Of a DNA stretch of 64,000 nucleotides, positions 10,001 through 17,679 are shown piece by piece (position 1 is the stretch's first letter; every line of letters starts with the position of its first letter). A program made the position numbers and the translations under genes. Source of the stretch: Candidatus Fredericiella danica (GTDB lineage Bacteria > Chloroflexota > Anaerolineae > Caldilineales > Caldilineaceae); contig JADJPH010000035.1 of NCBI GenBank assembly GCA_016713335.1, positions 1 to 64,000 of the forward strand, in the 5' to 3' direction. Under the pieces are notes generated by a model. That model was not told where the DNA came from. It made no database searches and was given only the letters and a program-made list of their open reading frames with translations.

Positions 10001-10372
10001 CTGATCGAAGCGACGATTGGCCGCGCACGTGTGCCCGTGCAGTATACAGCGGAGGGACAGCGGACGCTGCCTGATGACGTCAAGGTGGCGCTATACCGGA
10101 TTGCCCAAGAATCACTCAACAACGTGATCAAGTACGCGAAAGCAACTCAGGTGACGGTGGATTTGCGCCAGCAGCCGCGTGGGGTGCGGCTTTCGATCGG
10201 TGATGACGGCGTGGGGTTTGACCCGGATGCGGTGGGGCCCGGACACCTCGGGCAGAAGATTATGCGAGAGCGTGCGGAGGGGATCGGCGCTCGGCTGGCG
10301 GTGCAGAGTGAGGTCGGGCAGGGGACGATGGTGACGGTGACCTGGGTGGATCCCGCCGAGGTGCAGGAGTAG
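7054..10372 (+). CDS. Two-component sensor kinase with Reg_prop propeller and Y_Y_Y domain (two frameshifts)
   Basis: Reconstructed length is about 1,105 aa. A signal-anchor precedes at least a dozen two-component-regulator propeller repeats (LWIGT..GGLNKLD and variants), then a Y_Y_Y domain (SYTNLPAGEYVFRVRG), a transmembrane helix, a coiled coil (QQTAELRHEIEQRK), a HisKA_3 dimerisation box (ERTRLARDLHDAVTQTLF, catalytic His) and a HATPase_c domain (IAQESLNNVIKYAKA, DDGVGFD). The periplasmic propeller should sense an extracellular ligand, and the kinase should phosphorylate the LuxR-type regulator 123 bp downstream. The frame is lost near 7827 and near 8010; at the latter one missing C (GCCGGCCG[C]ATTTGG) restores IWVTTWGGG. 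Sequencing error is the likely cause. Start is uncertain: ATG 7054 or 7066, neither with a clear ribosome-binding site. Confidence 0.85.
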
Positions 10373-10460
10373 GAGAGAGACTCCCGCAAAGCCGCCAAGG
10401 CGCAAAGGAGGGCGGGGAGAGAGAGACTCCCGCAAAGCCGCCAAGGCGCAAAGGAGAGCG
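10373..10460. repeat. 44-bp tandem duplication between kinase and regulator
   Basis: Two copies of a 44-bp unit beginning GAGAGAGACTCCCGCAAAGC (10373 and 10417), with core CCGCCAAGGCGCAAAGGAG. It separates the kinase stop from the response-regulator start and adds untranslated spacing within a likely operon. Confidence 0.85.
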
Positions 10461-10495
10461 GGAGGAAAAATCCCGTAGAGGAGAGAGAGTGGCTG

Positions 10496-11134
10496 ATGAG
10501 TGAAGAGAAAACGATTCGAGTGATGATTGTGGACGACCACGCGGTGGTGCGTGGTGGATTGAGTAAGTTTATCCAGGTCTATAGCGATCTGGAATTGGTG
10601 GGCGAAGCGGGGAGTGGCGAGGAGGCGGTCCAACTGGTCCAACGCCTGCGCCCGGATGTCATCTTGATGGATCTGAAGATGCCCGGCATGGACGGCGTTG
10701 CAGCGACCCGCGCTGTGCGGGAGAAGTGCCCGTCATGCCATGTCATTGTGCTCACCAGTTTCGCGGAAGACGGCATCGTGCAGGGGGCGCTCCAGGCAGG
10801 CGCCACCGGGTATCTATTGAAGAATGTCACGGCTGCCGAACTGGCGACGGCGATTCGGGCGGCCCATGCGGGGCGCATGACGCTCTCGTCGGAGGCGACC
10901 GAGGTGCTGGTGCATGCCACCACGCAGCCGCTGGTGAAGGCCGATGAGTTAACTGAGCGGGAGCGGGAAGTGCTTGGGTTGATGGTCGAGGGACTCAGCA
11001 ACCAGGAGATCGCCGACCGGCTGTTCTTGAGCCTGGGTACGGTCAAATTCCATATTGGCAACATCTACTCCAAGCTTGGGGTCGATAGCCGGGTGGCGGC
11101 GGTGACATTGGCAATGCAGAGAAGGTTGGTGTGA
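10496..11134 (+). CDS. NarL/FixJ-family response regulator
   Basis: 212 aa. An N-terminal receiver domain has the acidic pair VDDH, phosphoacceptor Asp59 in ILMDLKMPG, and the conserved Thr/Ser and Lys of VLTSF and YLLKN. The C-terminal LuxR-type helix-turn-helix reads LTEREREVLGLMVEGLSNQE then GTVKFHIGNIYSKLG. It is the expected partner of the upstream HisKA_3 kinase and acts as a DNA-binding transcription factor when phosphorylated. The GAGGAG before the start is rather far (about 12 nt). The stop overlaps the following SDR gene. Confidence 0.93.
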   Translation: MSEEKTIRVMIVDDHAVVRGGLSKFIQVYSDLELVGEAGSGEEAVQLVQRLRPDVILMDLKMPGMDGVAATRAVREKCPSCHVIVLTSFAEDGIVQGALQAGATGYLLKNVTAAELATAIRAAHAGRMTLSSEATEVLVHATTQPLVKADELTEREREVLGLMVEGLSNQEIADRLFLSLGTVKFHIGNIYSKLGVDSRVAAVTLAMQRRLV

Positions 11135-11973
11135 GGTTTTCGACTGAGTCTGTGCAATTACGGAAGCACTTCACTGAAAAGATTGCAATCGTAACCGGCG
11201 GGGGGTCGGGGATTGGGGCGCGGCTTTGCGCGCGGATGGCGCAGTGGGGTGCGGTCGTCGTCGTGGGTGATGTGGCGGAGGCGAATGCGCAGCAGGTCGC
11301 CGGCGCCATCGATAGCGCCGGCGGGCAGGCGTATGCGCGGCAGGTGGATGTCACGCATGCTGTGGCGGTAGAGGCGCTGGTCAATGAGACCGTGATGCGG
11401 CACGGGCGATTGGACTATATGTTCAACAATGCCGGTGTTGCCGTCATGGGCGAAGTGCGCGATCTGGCGCTGGACGATTGGGATAGGGTAGTCGATGTCA
11501 ATCTAAAGGGCGTGATCCACGGCATTCATGCGGCCTATCCGGTCATGGTAAGGCAGCAGTCTGGGCACATTGTAAACAGTGCGTCGGGGTATGGATTGAT
11601 ACCGGGGCCAACGCTGGCGCCCTATGTGGCGACCAAGCATGCGGTCGTTGGTTTGAGTGAGACGCTGCGGGTGGAGGCGAAGGATCTGGGGGTGCGGGTG
11701 AGTGTGGCGTGTCCGGGTTTCGTGCGCACGCCGATTCTGAACAGCCCCAACCGCACCGGTTCTGCTGGAGACGTCAGTGGGTTACTTGGTAAGGTTGTGA
11801 TCGAGGCTGATGATGCTGCCGCTGCCATTCTATCCGGCGTGGTGCGGAATCAGGGGTTGATCGTCTTCCCAACGTATGTGAGTCTGTTGTCGCGGTTGCA
11901 CCGGCTGGCGCCGGGGCTGATGCAGCATGCGTATTTAAGGATCATGCGCAACATGCGTACCGGGGGGCGGTAG
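11131..11973 (+). CDS. SDR-family NAD(P)-dependent oxidoreductase
   Basis: 280 aa, standard for classical short-chain dehydrogenases. It has a Rossmann nucleotide-binding motif (VTGGGSGIGARL), the NNAG motif (MFNNAGVAVMG), and a catalytic Ser (SASGYG) followed by YVATK. GTG 11131 overlaps the regulator's stop (GTGA) and has AGAAGG upstream, indicating translational coupling, though an SDR is an unusual partner for a two-component system. The substrate is unknown. Confidence 0.88.
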   Translation: MRFSTESVQLRKHFTEKIAIVTGGGSGIGARLCARMAQWGAVVVVGDVAEANAQQVAGAIDSAGGQAYARQVDVTHAVAVEALVNETVMRHGRLDYMFNNAGVAVMGEVRDLALDDWDRVVDVNLKGVIHGIHAAYPVMVRQQSGHIVNSASGYGLIPGPTLAPYVATKHAVVGLSETLRVEAKDLGVRVSVACPGFVRTPILNSPNRTGSAGDVSGLLGKVVIEADDAAAAILSGVVRNQGLIVFPTYVSLLSRLHRLAPGLMQHAYLRIMRNMRTGGR

Positions 11974-11989
11974 AGGCGACGCATTAGTT

Positions 11990-12830
11990 GGCGCCTCTGT
12001 CAGCGCCGCATGTCAGAGCACCATCCCGTGAGGGTGGTGATCCCCCCGTCCCCCTGTCTGTGCTGCAAGCCGGCCGCGGCTTTGGCCGGCGACCACGCGT
12101 GGCTCTGATTGCACCGCTGGCCAACCACTCACTCACGTGCGTGGCTCTGATTGGCACCAACCACTCACTCACGTGCGTGGCTCTGTTGGTCACATCAGAG
12201 CACCAACCCGTGAGGGTGGTGTTTCCCCCCGTCCGTGCTTCAAACCACCGCGGCTTTGGTCAGGCGAACCACTTACTCACGTGCGTGGCTCTGATTGGCA
12301 CCAACCACTTACTCACGTGCGTGGCTCTGTTGGCACCAAGCACCCCCGGGGGTGTGTCGTGCTTCAACCAGCCTTGCCTTACCGGCGGCCGGCCCCGGGC
12401 GTTCCCCGCCACCGCTTTGGTCAGGCGAACCACTTACTCACGTGCGTGCTGATTGGCACCAACCACTACTCACGTGCGTGGCTCTGTTGGTCACATCAGA
12501 GCACCCCCGTGAGGGTGGTGTTCCCCCCCGTCCGTGCTTCAACCCGCTTTGGCAGCAACCACTTACTCACGTGCGTGGCTCTGATTGGCACCAACCACTT
12601 ACTCACGTGCGTGGCTCTGATTGGCACCAACCACTTACTCACGTGCGTGGCTCTGATGGGCACCAACCACTTACTCACGTGCGTGGCTCTGATTTTGCGT
12701 GCGTGGCTCAGATTTCACATGCGTGGCGCTGATTGGCACCAACCACTTACTCACGTGCGTGGCTCAGATTGGCACCAACCACTTACTCACGTGCGTGGCT
12801 CTGATTTTGCATGCGTGGCTCTGATTGGTA
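11990..12830. repeat. Nested tandem array built on a 36-bp CACGTG-containing repeat
   Basis: Twelve copies of ACTCACGTGCGTGGCTCTG with CACGTGCGTG starting at 12134, 12170, 12278, 12314, 12439, 12471, 12568, 12604, 12640, 12676, 12752 and 12788. Neighbouring copies are usually exactly 36 bp apart, and the rest of the unit reads ATTGGCACCAACCACTT. The array is punctuated by a second motif (TCAGAGCACC..CCCGTGAGGGTGGTG, then CCCCCCGTCC) near 12013, 12195 and 12497, giving a higher-order repeat. Frames through it encode THVRGSDWHQPL repeats with no start or codon logic of a real gene. It has no spacers, so it is not a CRISPR array. Confidence 0.9.
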
Positions 12831-12857
12831 CCCCTGTCCATCCGGACAGGGGTTTTT
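12831..12857 (+). terminator. Intrinsic terminator closing the repeat array
   Basis: Perfect 9-bp stem CCCCTGTCC / GGACAGGGG with loop ATCC, followed by TTTTTCTTT. It would end a rightward transcript coming from the SDR operon through the array, or one that starts inside the array. Confidence 0.85.
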
Positions 12858-13318
12858 CTTTGCCTCTGTCCAGTCTCACACTGGACGAAGGCTTGGTCAC
12901 GAGACGTTTGCCTTGTCATAGACTATCTATCAGGAAGTCGGGCGCGGTGCAACACGCAGGTGAATCAGGGGGCGGCATCATGACAACTAAAACATGCAAC
13001 CTGCCCGGTCTGACCAGCGACCTGTGGCTCGTTGTAGACGAAATGCAGACGCTGAACCTTGGGTTGCGACGTGCACACCGGTGGGAGGCATCCGCTGGCG
13101 AAACTGTGCGTCATCGCCATGATCCCCGACCGGTAGAGCCGCTGGAGAAGGTGTGCGACGTTTCGTCAGGGCTGTTCTTGCACCCAGAACATCAATAGCC
13201 TACCGGTGCGCGTCGTCGGTGTGCGACGTTTCATCCAGTTGGCTGTTCTTGCACTGCCGGCCATAGCATCCATCCATTGCGCAGCACTGCCGCTTGAGCG
13301 TCATGAAAGAAGGGACCT
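12858..13318. other. Intergenic region with small dyads and a short direct repeat
   Basis: No convincing gene. A 73-aa open frame from ATG 12979 has no recognisable motif. There is an inverted repeat GTCCAGT/ACTGGAC (12868-12886) and a degenerate direct repeat (GTGCGACGTTTC...GCTGTTCTTGCAC) at about 13153-13183 and 13220-13252. The last bases carry the ribosome-binding site of the MBL-fold gene. Confidence 0.5.
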
Positions 13319-14266
13319 ATGACAGTCAACAACTCGCCGACACGCTCGTTTCGAATGGTTCGCAGGATTGGATGGGTGCTGCTCATCGGTGCACTTCTGC
13401 TTGTCTTGGTCCCTGGCGCCCGCGTGGGAATCGCCGCGTTTCAGGTTGCTACCGATCGGCAGCCGGTTCCTCAGTTGGCCGACATCGGTAGCACACGTTC
13501 GCTGGTGGTGCTGCCAATTTTTGAAAAGGCGGCGGACAAAGGTCTCGCTTCGGGGCATGGTGTCTCGTATCTCTTGCAGACCGACACCACTGCGGTGCTG
13601 ATGGACATGGGCTTCAATCCTGACGCGCAGGATCCATCACCACTTGAACAGAATATGGCAGCGCTCGGGCTAGGCATCGATGATTTTGATGCGGTGGTCA
13701 TCTCCCATCATCACCCAGATCATGTCGGCAGTGTGGACTGGTGGCTCAATAACACTTTTTCGTTGGGCGTTCATCAGGATGATTTGGGTTCAAAGGAGAT
13801 CTATACGCCGATCGCGATGCATTATCCCGGCGCCGGTCCAATCGTATCGGCTACCCCACGCATTTTGGCCCCAGGAGTAGCAACGCTCGGTAATCTCAGC
13901 TTCGTCAACGTTTTCCCGTTATCGCTGTTGGAACCGCTGATGCAGGAGCAGGTCCTGGCGGTCAATGTAGAGAGTGTGGGCATTGTCCTGATTACGGGCT
14001 GCGGTCATCCGGGGGTGGAGCGTATCATCACGCATGCGGAGCAGGTCCTGAACCGTCCCATTGCCGGCATCATCGGTGGTCTGCATCTGGGTGATGCAGC
14101 CGAATCCGAGCTCCAGGACGAGATTGCCACCGTCCGCAAGCTTGAACCGGCTATCGTGGCCTTGTCGCCCCACGACAGTAGTGAGGGGGTCATTGCGGTC
14201 TGGCGCACTGCGTTTCCGGCTGCATACCGTGATCTGAAGGTTGGCGCGGGCTTGCAGCTTCCTTGA
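13319..14266 (+). CDS. Membrane-anchored MBL-fold metallo-hydrolase
   Basis: 315 aa. An N-terminal transmembrane or signal-anchor helix (IGWVLLIGALLLVLVPGARV) is followed by a metallo-beta-lactamase fold with metal ligands SHHHPDHVG, a later His in GCGHPG, and GGLHLG near the end. The order matches the COG1237 branch (dihydropterin-phosphate synthase-like MBL proteins), whose physiological reactions are poorly known. GAAGGGA lies about 5 nt before the ATG. It is probably monocistronic, with a strong terminator 57 bp downstream. Confidence 0.85.
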   Translation: MTVNNSPTRSFRMVRRIGWVLLIGALLLVLVPGARVGIAAFQVATDRQPVPQLADIGSTRSLVVLPIFEKAADKGLASGHGVSYLLQTDTTAVLMDMGFNPDAQDPSPLEQNMAALGLGIDDFDAVVISHHHPDHVGSVDWWLNNTFSLGVHQDDLGSKEIYTPIAMHYPGAGPIVSATPRILAPGVATLGNLSFVNVFPLSLLEPLMQEQVLAVNVESVGIVLITGCGHPGVERIITHAEQVLNRPIAGIIGGLHLGDAAESELQDEIATVRKLEPAIVALSPHDSSEGVIAVWRTAFPAAYRDLKVGAGLQLP

Positions 14267-14322
14267 TGTGCAGGGGGCGGCGCTGTTCCTGCGAATCGCT
14301 GCCGACCGGTGATGAAGAACTG

Positions 14323-14366
14323 GCCAATCGGACAGGCGAGGGCTTGCTGTCCGATTGGCGACTTTT
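14323..14366 (+). terminator. Intrinsic terminator after the MBL-fold gene
   Basis: Perfect 13-bp stem GCCAATCGGACAG (14323-14335) / CTGTCCGATTGGC (14347-14359), 11-nt loop, then GACTTTT. Confidence 0.75.
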
Positions 14367-14448
14367 GCCCATTGGCGTACTACAATCGAAGCAAGAAGAA
14401 TATCGCAGTGCGACCATGCGTTGCGCGCTAGCCCTTCAGGAGGGACTG

Positions 14449-14880
14449 ATGGAGACTTCGGACAGACAACCCAGTGGATTGATGATTTTCAGTCGTGTGC
14501 TCTATGCGCTTGCGCTTGTCGGTGTAGTTGTTTCTGTGCTCCTTGGGTTGTCCGTCGCGAACGCCGCCTCCGTGATCCCGGCTGCGACGATTGGCTTTCA
14601 GTCTCCTGCCATCAAACCATTATGGGATGCCCTGGTTTCGGGGCTCCTCTTCCTCGGTGTGCTCGTCCTTATTTCCGGTGGGTGCATGAGCCTGCTCCTG
14701 GCTGCTGCTGGTGTGCTGGTAGGGCGAACCGGCACACTCAACCGTCGCGTGCAGCGGTTGGAGTCAGTGCTGGGCGATACCAATGCTCTTGGGCCGGCTA
14801 CGGGGTTGGCGACACCTGCCAAAGCCACCATTTGGACCGACATCCCGGCAGAAGCCCTTGGTTCGCATCTGCCGATATAG
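14449..14880 (+). CDS. Small two-helix membrane protein of unknown function
   Basis: 143 aa from ATG 14449, chosen because AGGAGG stands 5 nt upstream; the open frame extends back to 14263 without support. Two hydrophobic helices (VLYALALVGVVVSVLLGLSV and a second near LLFLGVLVLISGGCMSLLLA) flank a loop of about 40 residues. A cytosolic tail ends in a short coiled-coil-like stretch (LNRRVQRLESVLG). I do not recognise the family. Confidence 0.6.
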   Translation: METSDRQPSGLMIFSRVLYALALVGVVVSVLLGLSVANAASVIPAATIGFQSPAIKPLWDALVSGLLFLGVLVLISGGCMSLLLAAAGVLVGRTGTLNRRVQRLESVLGDTNALGPATGLATPAKATIWTDIPAEALGSHLPI

Positions 14881-14941
14881 GCGCCTTGAAAGTGTATAAT
14901 GGCATTCCTGCGTCGACGATTCTGCTTTGAAGGAGTGCGCA

Positions 14942-15490
14942 GTGAATGCCGGCCACCTTGTTGTGGAATCTATCCTCACCGAAGCACTGACGGCAGTGCA
15001 GCGCACGGCAATCGTCGATCTCTGCAGTGCTGCACACGACGAGGACTTCGGTCTCCTCTTTTTCTTCCTGCCACACGATGGGCAACACTTTCTCGGGTTG
15101 ATTGATGGCGTGCTCGTTGCGCATGCCGTATGCACCCTGCGCCATTTTGTCGTCGATGGGCGTATTCCGCTACGCGCCGGTTATATCGATGCGGTCGCGA
15201 CGATGCCGGGGCTACAGCGACGCGGTTACGGTAGCGCCGTGATGCGTACGGCGGGCGAGCATATCCGCACACACTATGACATTGGCGGTCTGTCGACCTC
15301 ACGTCCATCCTTCTATCGCCGGCTTGGCTGGCGGCGGTGGCGTGGTTTTCTGGCTGCGCGTACCGAGCAAGGGCTGGAACCCGCCGCACCGAGAGGTGAA
15401 GATGTCGTGATGGTGTTGACAAGTACCAGCACACCTCCGTTAACCCTGGGTGAACAGCTATCGGTTGAATGGCGCCCCGGCGTCTGGTAA
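14942..15490 (+). CDS. GNAT acetyltransferase resembling aminoglycoside 2'-N-acetyltransferase
   Basis: 182 aa. The GNAT acetyl-CoA loop is visible as MPGLQRRGYGSAVM (R/Q-x-x-G-x-G/A). Around it are features I associate with AAC(2')-I enzymes: HDEDF near the N-terminus, GYIDAVATMP, LSTSRPSFYRRLGWRRWRG and a terminal GEDVVMVL. It could acetylate an amino sugar or be a diverged relative with another amine substrate. GTG 14942 is preferred over TTG 14927 because AAGGAG is 6 nt upstream. There is no resistance-island context. Confidence 0.65.
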   Translation: MNAGHLVVESILTEALTAVQRTAIVDLCSAAHDEDFGLLFFFLPHDGQHFLGLIDGVLVAHAVCTLRHFVVDGRIPLRAGYIDAVATMPGLQRRGYGSAVMRTAGEHIRTHYDIGGLSTSRPSFYRRLGWRRWRGFLAARTEQGLEPAAPRGEDVVMVLTSTSTPPLTLGEQLSVEWRPGVW

Positions 15491-15666
15491 GCTCGACCGG
15501 CACTGAACCTCTTCCCGTTCACGAGAACTAACCATCCGGACAGTTGCGAACTGGACGCGAGTGCGGTCGGGATCATGACCATAGGCAGGCGCTTTTTACT
15601 GCGCCTGAGGCGAAAATGTAGTCGAACCTATCGTGATGCCTTGACTTGTGCGGGGAGGAGTAGAAA

Positions 15667-16305
15667 ATGAGACAAATAGGAAGTTGACCGGAACGGTCAT
15701 ATTGGTCATCGGGATCGTGATCGGAGTTGTGGCCGTCTATGCGGTTATCCTTCGGCCTCTGCACATGCGGTGGGGAACGACCGCGGCTGAGCGTGCGATA
15801 TCCATGCCGGTTGACGCCGATGCCAAGCTGGCCGCGAAGTTTCTACACGGGCGGTTACGATTGACGCGCCTATGCAACGCGTATGGCCGTGGCTTGTGCA
15901 ATTAGGCCAGGGGCGCAGCGGGTTCTACAGCTACTACTGGCTGGAGAATCAGTTTGCGGCGGAGATGGTCAATGCAGATGAGATCCTGCCGCAATTCCAG
16001 GATACGGCGCCTGGCACGAAGATTCCGCTAATGAAAAACGGACCGGTCGTCCATACCGTGAGTCTGATTGAAGCGCCGCACTACCTCATGTTGGACGACG
16101 GCTGGTTCATGCTGTTGGAACCGATCGATGGCCACACGGCGCGATTGGTGGTGCGTTATGCGTTGACCCTGGCGCCGGTCTACTGGAACGGTACTACTAT
16201 TATGCGATCTTTGAACCGGCGCACTTTGTGATGGAGGCAGGAATGATGATCGGAATCAAGGTGCGCCGAGCGGATGGATGGGAAGGAAGGGTGAGAGCGC
16301 TATGA
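15667..16305 (+). pseudogene. SRPBCC-family protein, three frameshifts
   Basis: Pieces in three frames assemble into about 212 aa. They are an N-terminal membrane helix (GTVILVIGIVIGVVAVYAVI), WGTTAAERA, the SRPBCC segment STRAVTIDAP-MQRVWPWLVQLG, then GFYSYYWLEN and a C-terminal helix YYYYAIFEPAHFVME. Breaks lie near 15675 (AAA run; one extra A joins the well-spaced ATG 15667 to the frame), near 15843 and near 16195. Every break is a single base, so consensus error is likely. GGGGAGGAG lies 7 nt upstream of 15667. The reconstructed stop overlaps the next ATG as ATGA, indicating a coupled two-gene unit. Confidence 0.65.
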
Positions 16306-16809
16306 AACTGCAAACGATGGTGAAAACGTTGGGAATCGGGGCGGCACTAGGTCTGGGGCTTGCTGTAGCGTATGGGATCGCATTTTCAGCATATGCAATC
16401 ATCAGGTCGTCGGCACAAATTGTTGTGTCATTGCCGGCAGTTGGTGAAGTCGTGCAGACCATCGCGCTTTCGGGGTCCGCAATCGTTTTGGCGAGTGTTT
16501 CCACCGCTGTTTTTAGGTGTCTTTGCGGCTATGACGGAAGCACTCACACTGCTGGTGGCGCGTAGCTTGACAGCAAGATTTGACCCGTCGATGACGCAGG
16601 GCCGCGCTGCCGCAATCGGTTTTGGTGTTGCAGCCACAATCACGCTCGTTGTCAACCTACTATTGTGGCGAGGACTGGGCGTCTTCTTCGATCAACTTTG
16701 GCCGAGCGGATATCTCTTCTGGATAGGTTTGCCGGGCGTGCTCTACATGATTGCCACAGCGGCAGCCATGTCACGCTGGATTGTCATGCCCGCGCCACGG
16801 AAAGTCTAG
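16302..16809 (+). CDS. Polytopic membrane protein, coupled to the SRPBCC gene (one frameshift)
   Basis: About 169 aa after correction. Four hydrophobic segments are visible: GIGAALGLGLAVAYGIAFSA, a segment around the break (IVLASVSTA.FLGVFAAM), AAAIGFGVAATITLVVNLLL and YLFWIGLPGVLYMIATAAAM. The frame shifts near 16505 at a T-rich stretch. The start ATG overlaps the preceding stop (ATGA). I do not recognise a family; a small integral membrane partner of the SRPBCC protein is the contextual guess. Confidence 0.55.
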
Positions 16810-16856
16810 AGGTTTTTCGTAGTTTTGGCGGCGGATTCCCTGCTAGAATGTTGGGT

Positions 16857-17666
16857 ATGAACACATTGCTTACACCCGAGGCGTTTGCCCAGCATGTGGT
16901 GAAAGCCACACGCAAGGCCGGATATCGTGTCTCTTCCGCTGATGAACTGATCGTAGAATGCGCTATCGGTGATGAATCGTTGCGGTGTAACCTGGAAACA
17001 GCTTATGTCCATTACCAGGAGGCGCCAGAGCAGCTCGATCAGATCGTCCAGACCCATCTGGTCGTATTGCGCCGGGTGCTTACGGCCCAGGCGACTTCGC
17101 AGCCGGCGCTCAACACTGACTCATTGCTGCCATTACTCAACCGTCGTGAGCGCCTCCCTTCACTACAGATTGCCGGGATCAAACCTGCGCTCTATCAACC
17201 CTATGCGGCCGGTCTGGTCATCACGTACGTGCTGGACAGCCCCGAGAGCATGGCCTATGTCAATGCTCATCTGCTGGCGTCCATTGGCGCCTCAGCGTTG
17301 ACACTGGAGGAAGTGCATACGCTGGCGATCGCTCACCTTGCGACCCGCACGAAAGCCCAAGGGATTGAGGAGCACGGATTTGGCGACTGTCGCTTCATCG
17401 CCTACGCGGCTGGGGATGGCTATGCGGCGACGCGCGTGCTGCTGCCAGACTTGATGGCTTCATGGGCGCAGCGTCTCGCCGGCCGGATGCTGATCGGCAT
17501 TCCAAACCGTGACTTTCTCATTGCATTTGGAGATCGCGACCCGCGGCATGCGGCCACCATGACCTGTCAGGTGCGCAGAGATGCGGCGCGCCTGGCTCAT
17601 CCGCTAACGGGCGAGGTCCTGGTGTGGGAGGAGGGAAAGGTAAGGGCAAGGGAGGCGCGTCATTGA
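16857..17666 (+). CDS. DUF1444-family protein
   Basis: 269 aa. The order of conserved stretches (N-terminal TPEAFAQHVVKA, LETAYVHYQ, LLPLLNRRE, the middle YVLDSPESMAYVN, then LTLEEVHTLAIAHLA) matches the DUF1444 family found in Firmicutes and Chloroflexota. No signal peptide or membrane helix is present, so it is probably cytosolic. No function is established for the family. ATG 16848 nine bases earlier is equally possible; neither has a strong ribosome-binding site. Confidence 0.65.
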   Translation: MNTLLTPEAFAQHVVKATRKAGYRVSSADELIVECAIGDESLRCNLETAYVHYQEAPEQLDQIVQTHLVVLRRVLTAQATSQPALNTDSLLPLLNRRERLPSLQIAGIKPALYQPYAAGLVITYVLDSPESMAYVNAHLLASIGASALTLEEVHTLAIAHLATRTKAQGIEEHGFGDCRFIAYAAGDGYAATRVLLPDLMASWAQRLAGRMLIGIPNRDFLIAFGDRDPRHAATMTCQVRRDAARLAHPLTGEVLVWEEGKVRAREARH

Positions 17667-17679
17667 GACGCAGCATGTC

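Noticed and set aside
11990..12830. CRISPR array
   Set aside because: Units abut directly with no variable spacers, spacing collapses to 36 bp, and no cas genes are nearby.
12137..13198. 353-codon frame with THVRGSDWHQPL repeats
   Set aside because: It is the translation of the 36-bp array (36 is divisible by 3, so frames stay open). The opposite strand is open too, and there is no ribosome-binding site.
12979..13198. 73-aa frame after the repeat array with a GGGGGCGG sequence before the ATG
   Set aside because: No motif, no coupling to neighbours, and its end falls in a short direct repeat. Support is too weak to call a gene.
15586..15610. AGGCGC/GCGCCT hairpin with T-run in its loop after the acetyltransferase gene
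   Set aside because: The T-run lies in the loop rather than after the stem, so it is not a convincing terminator.
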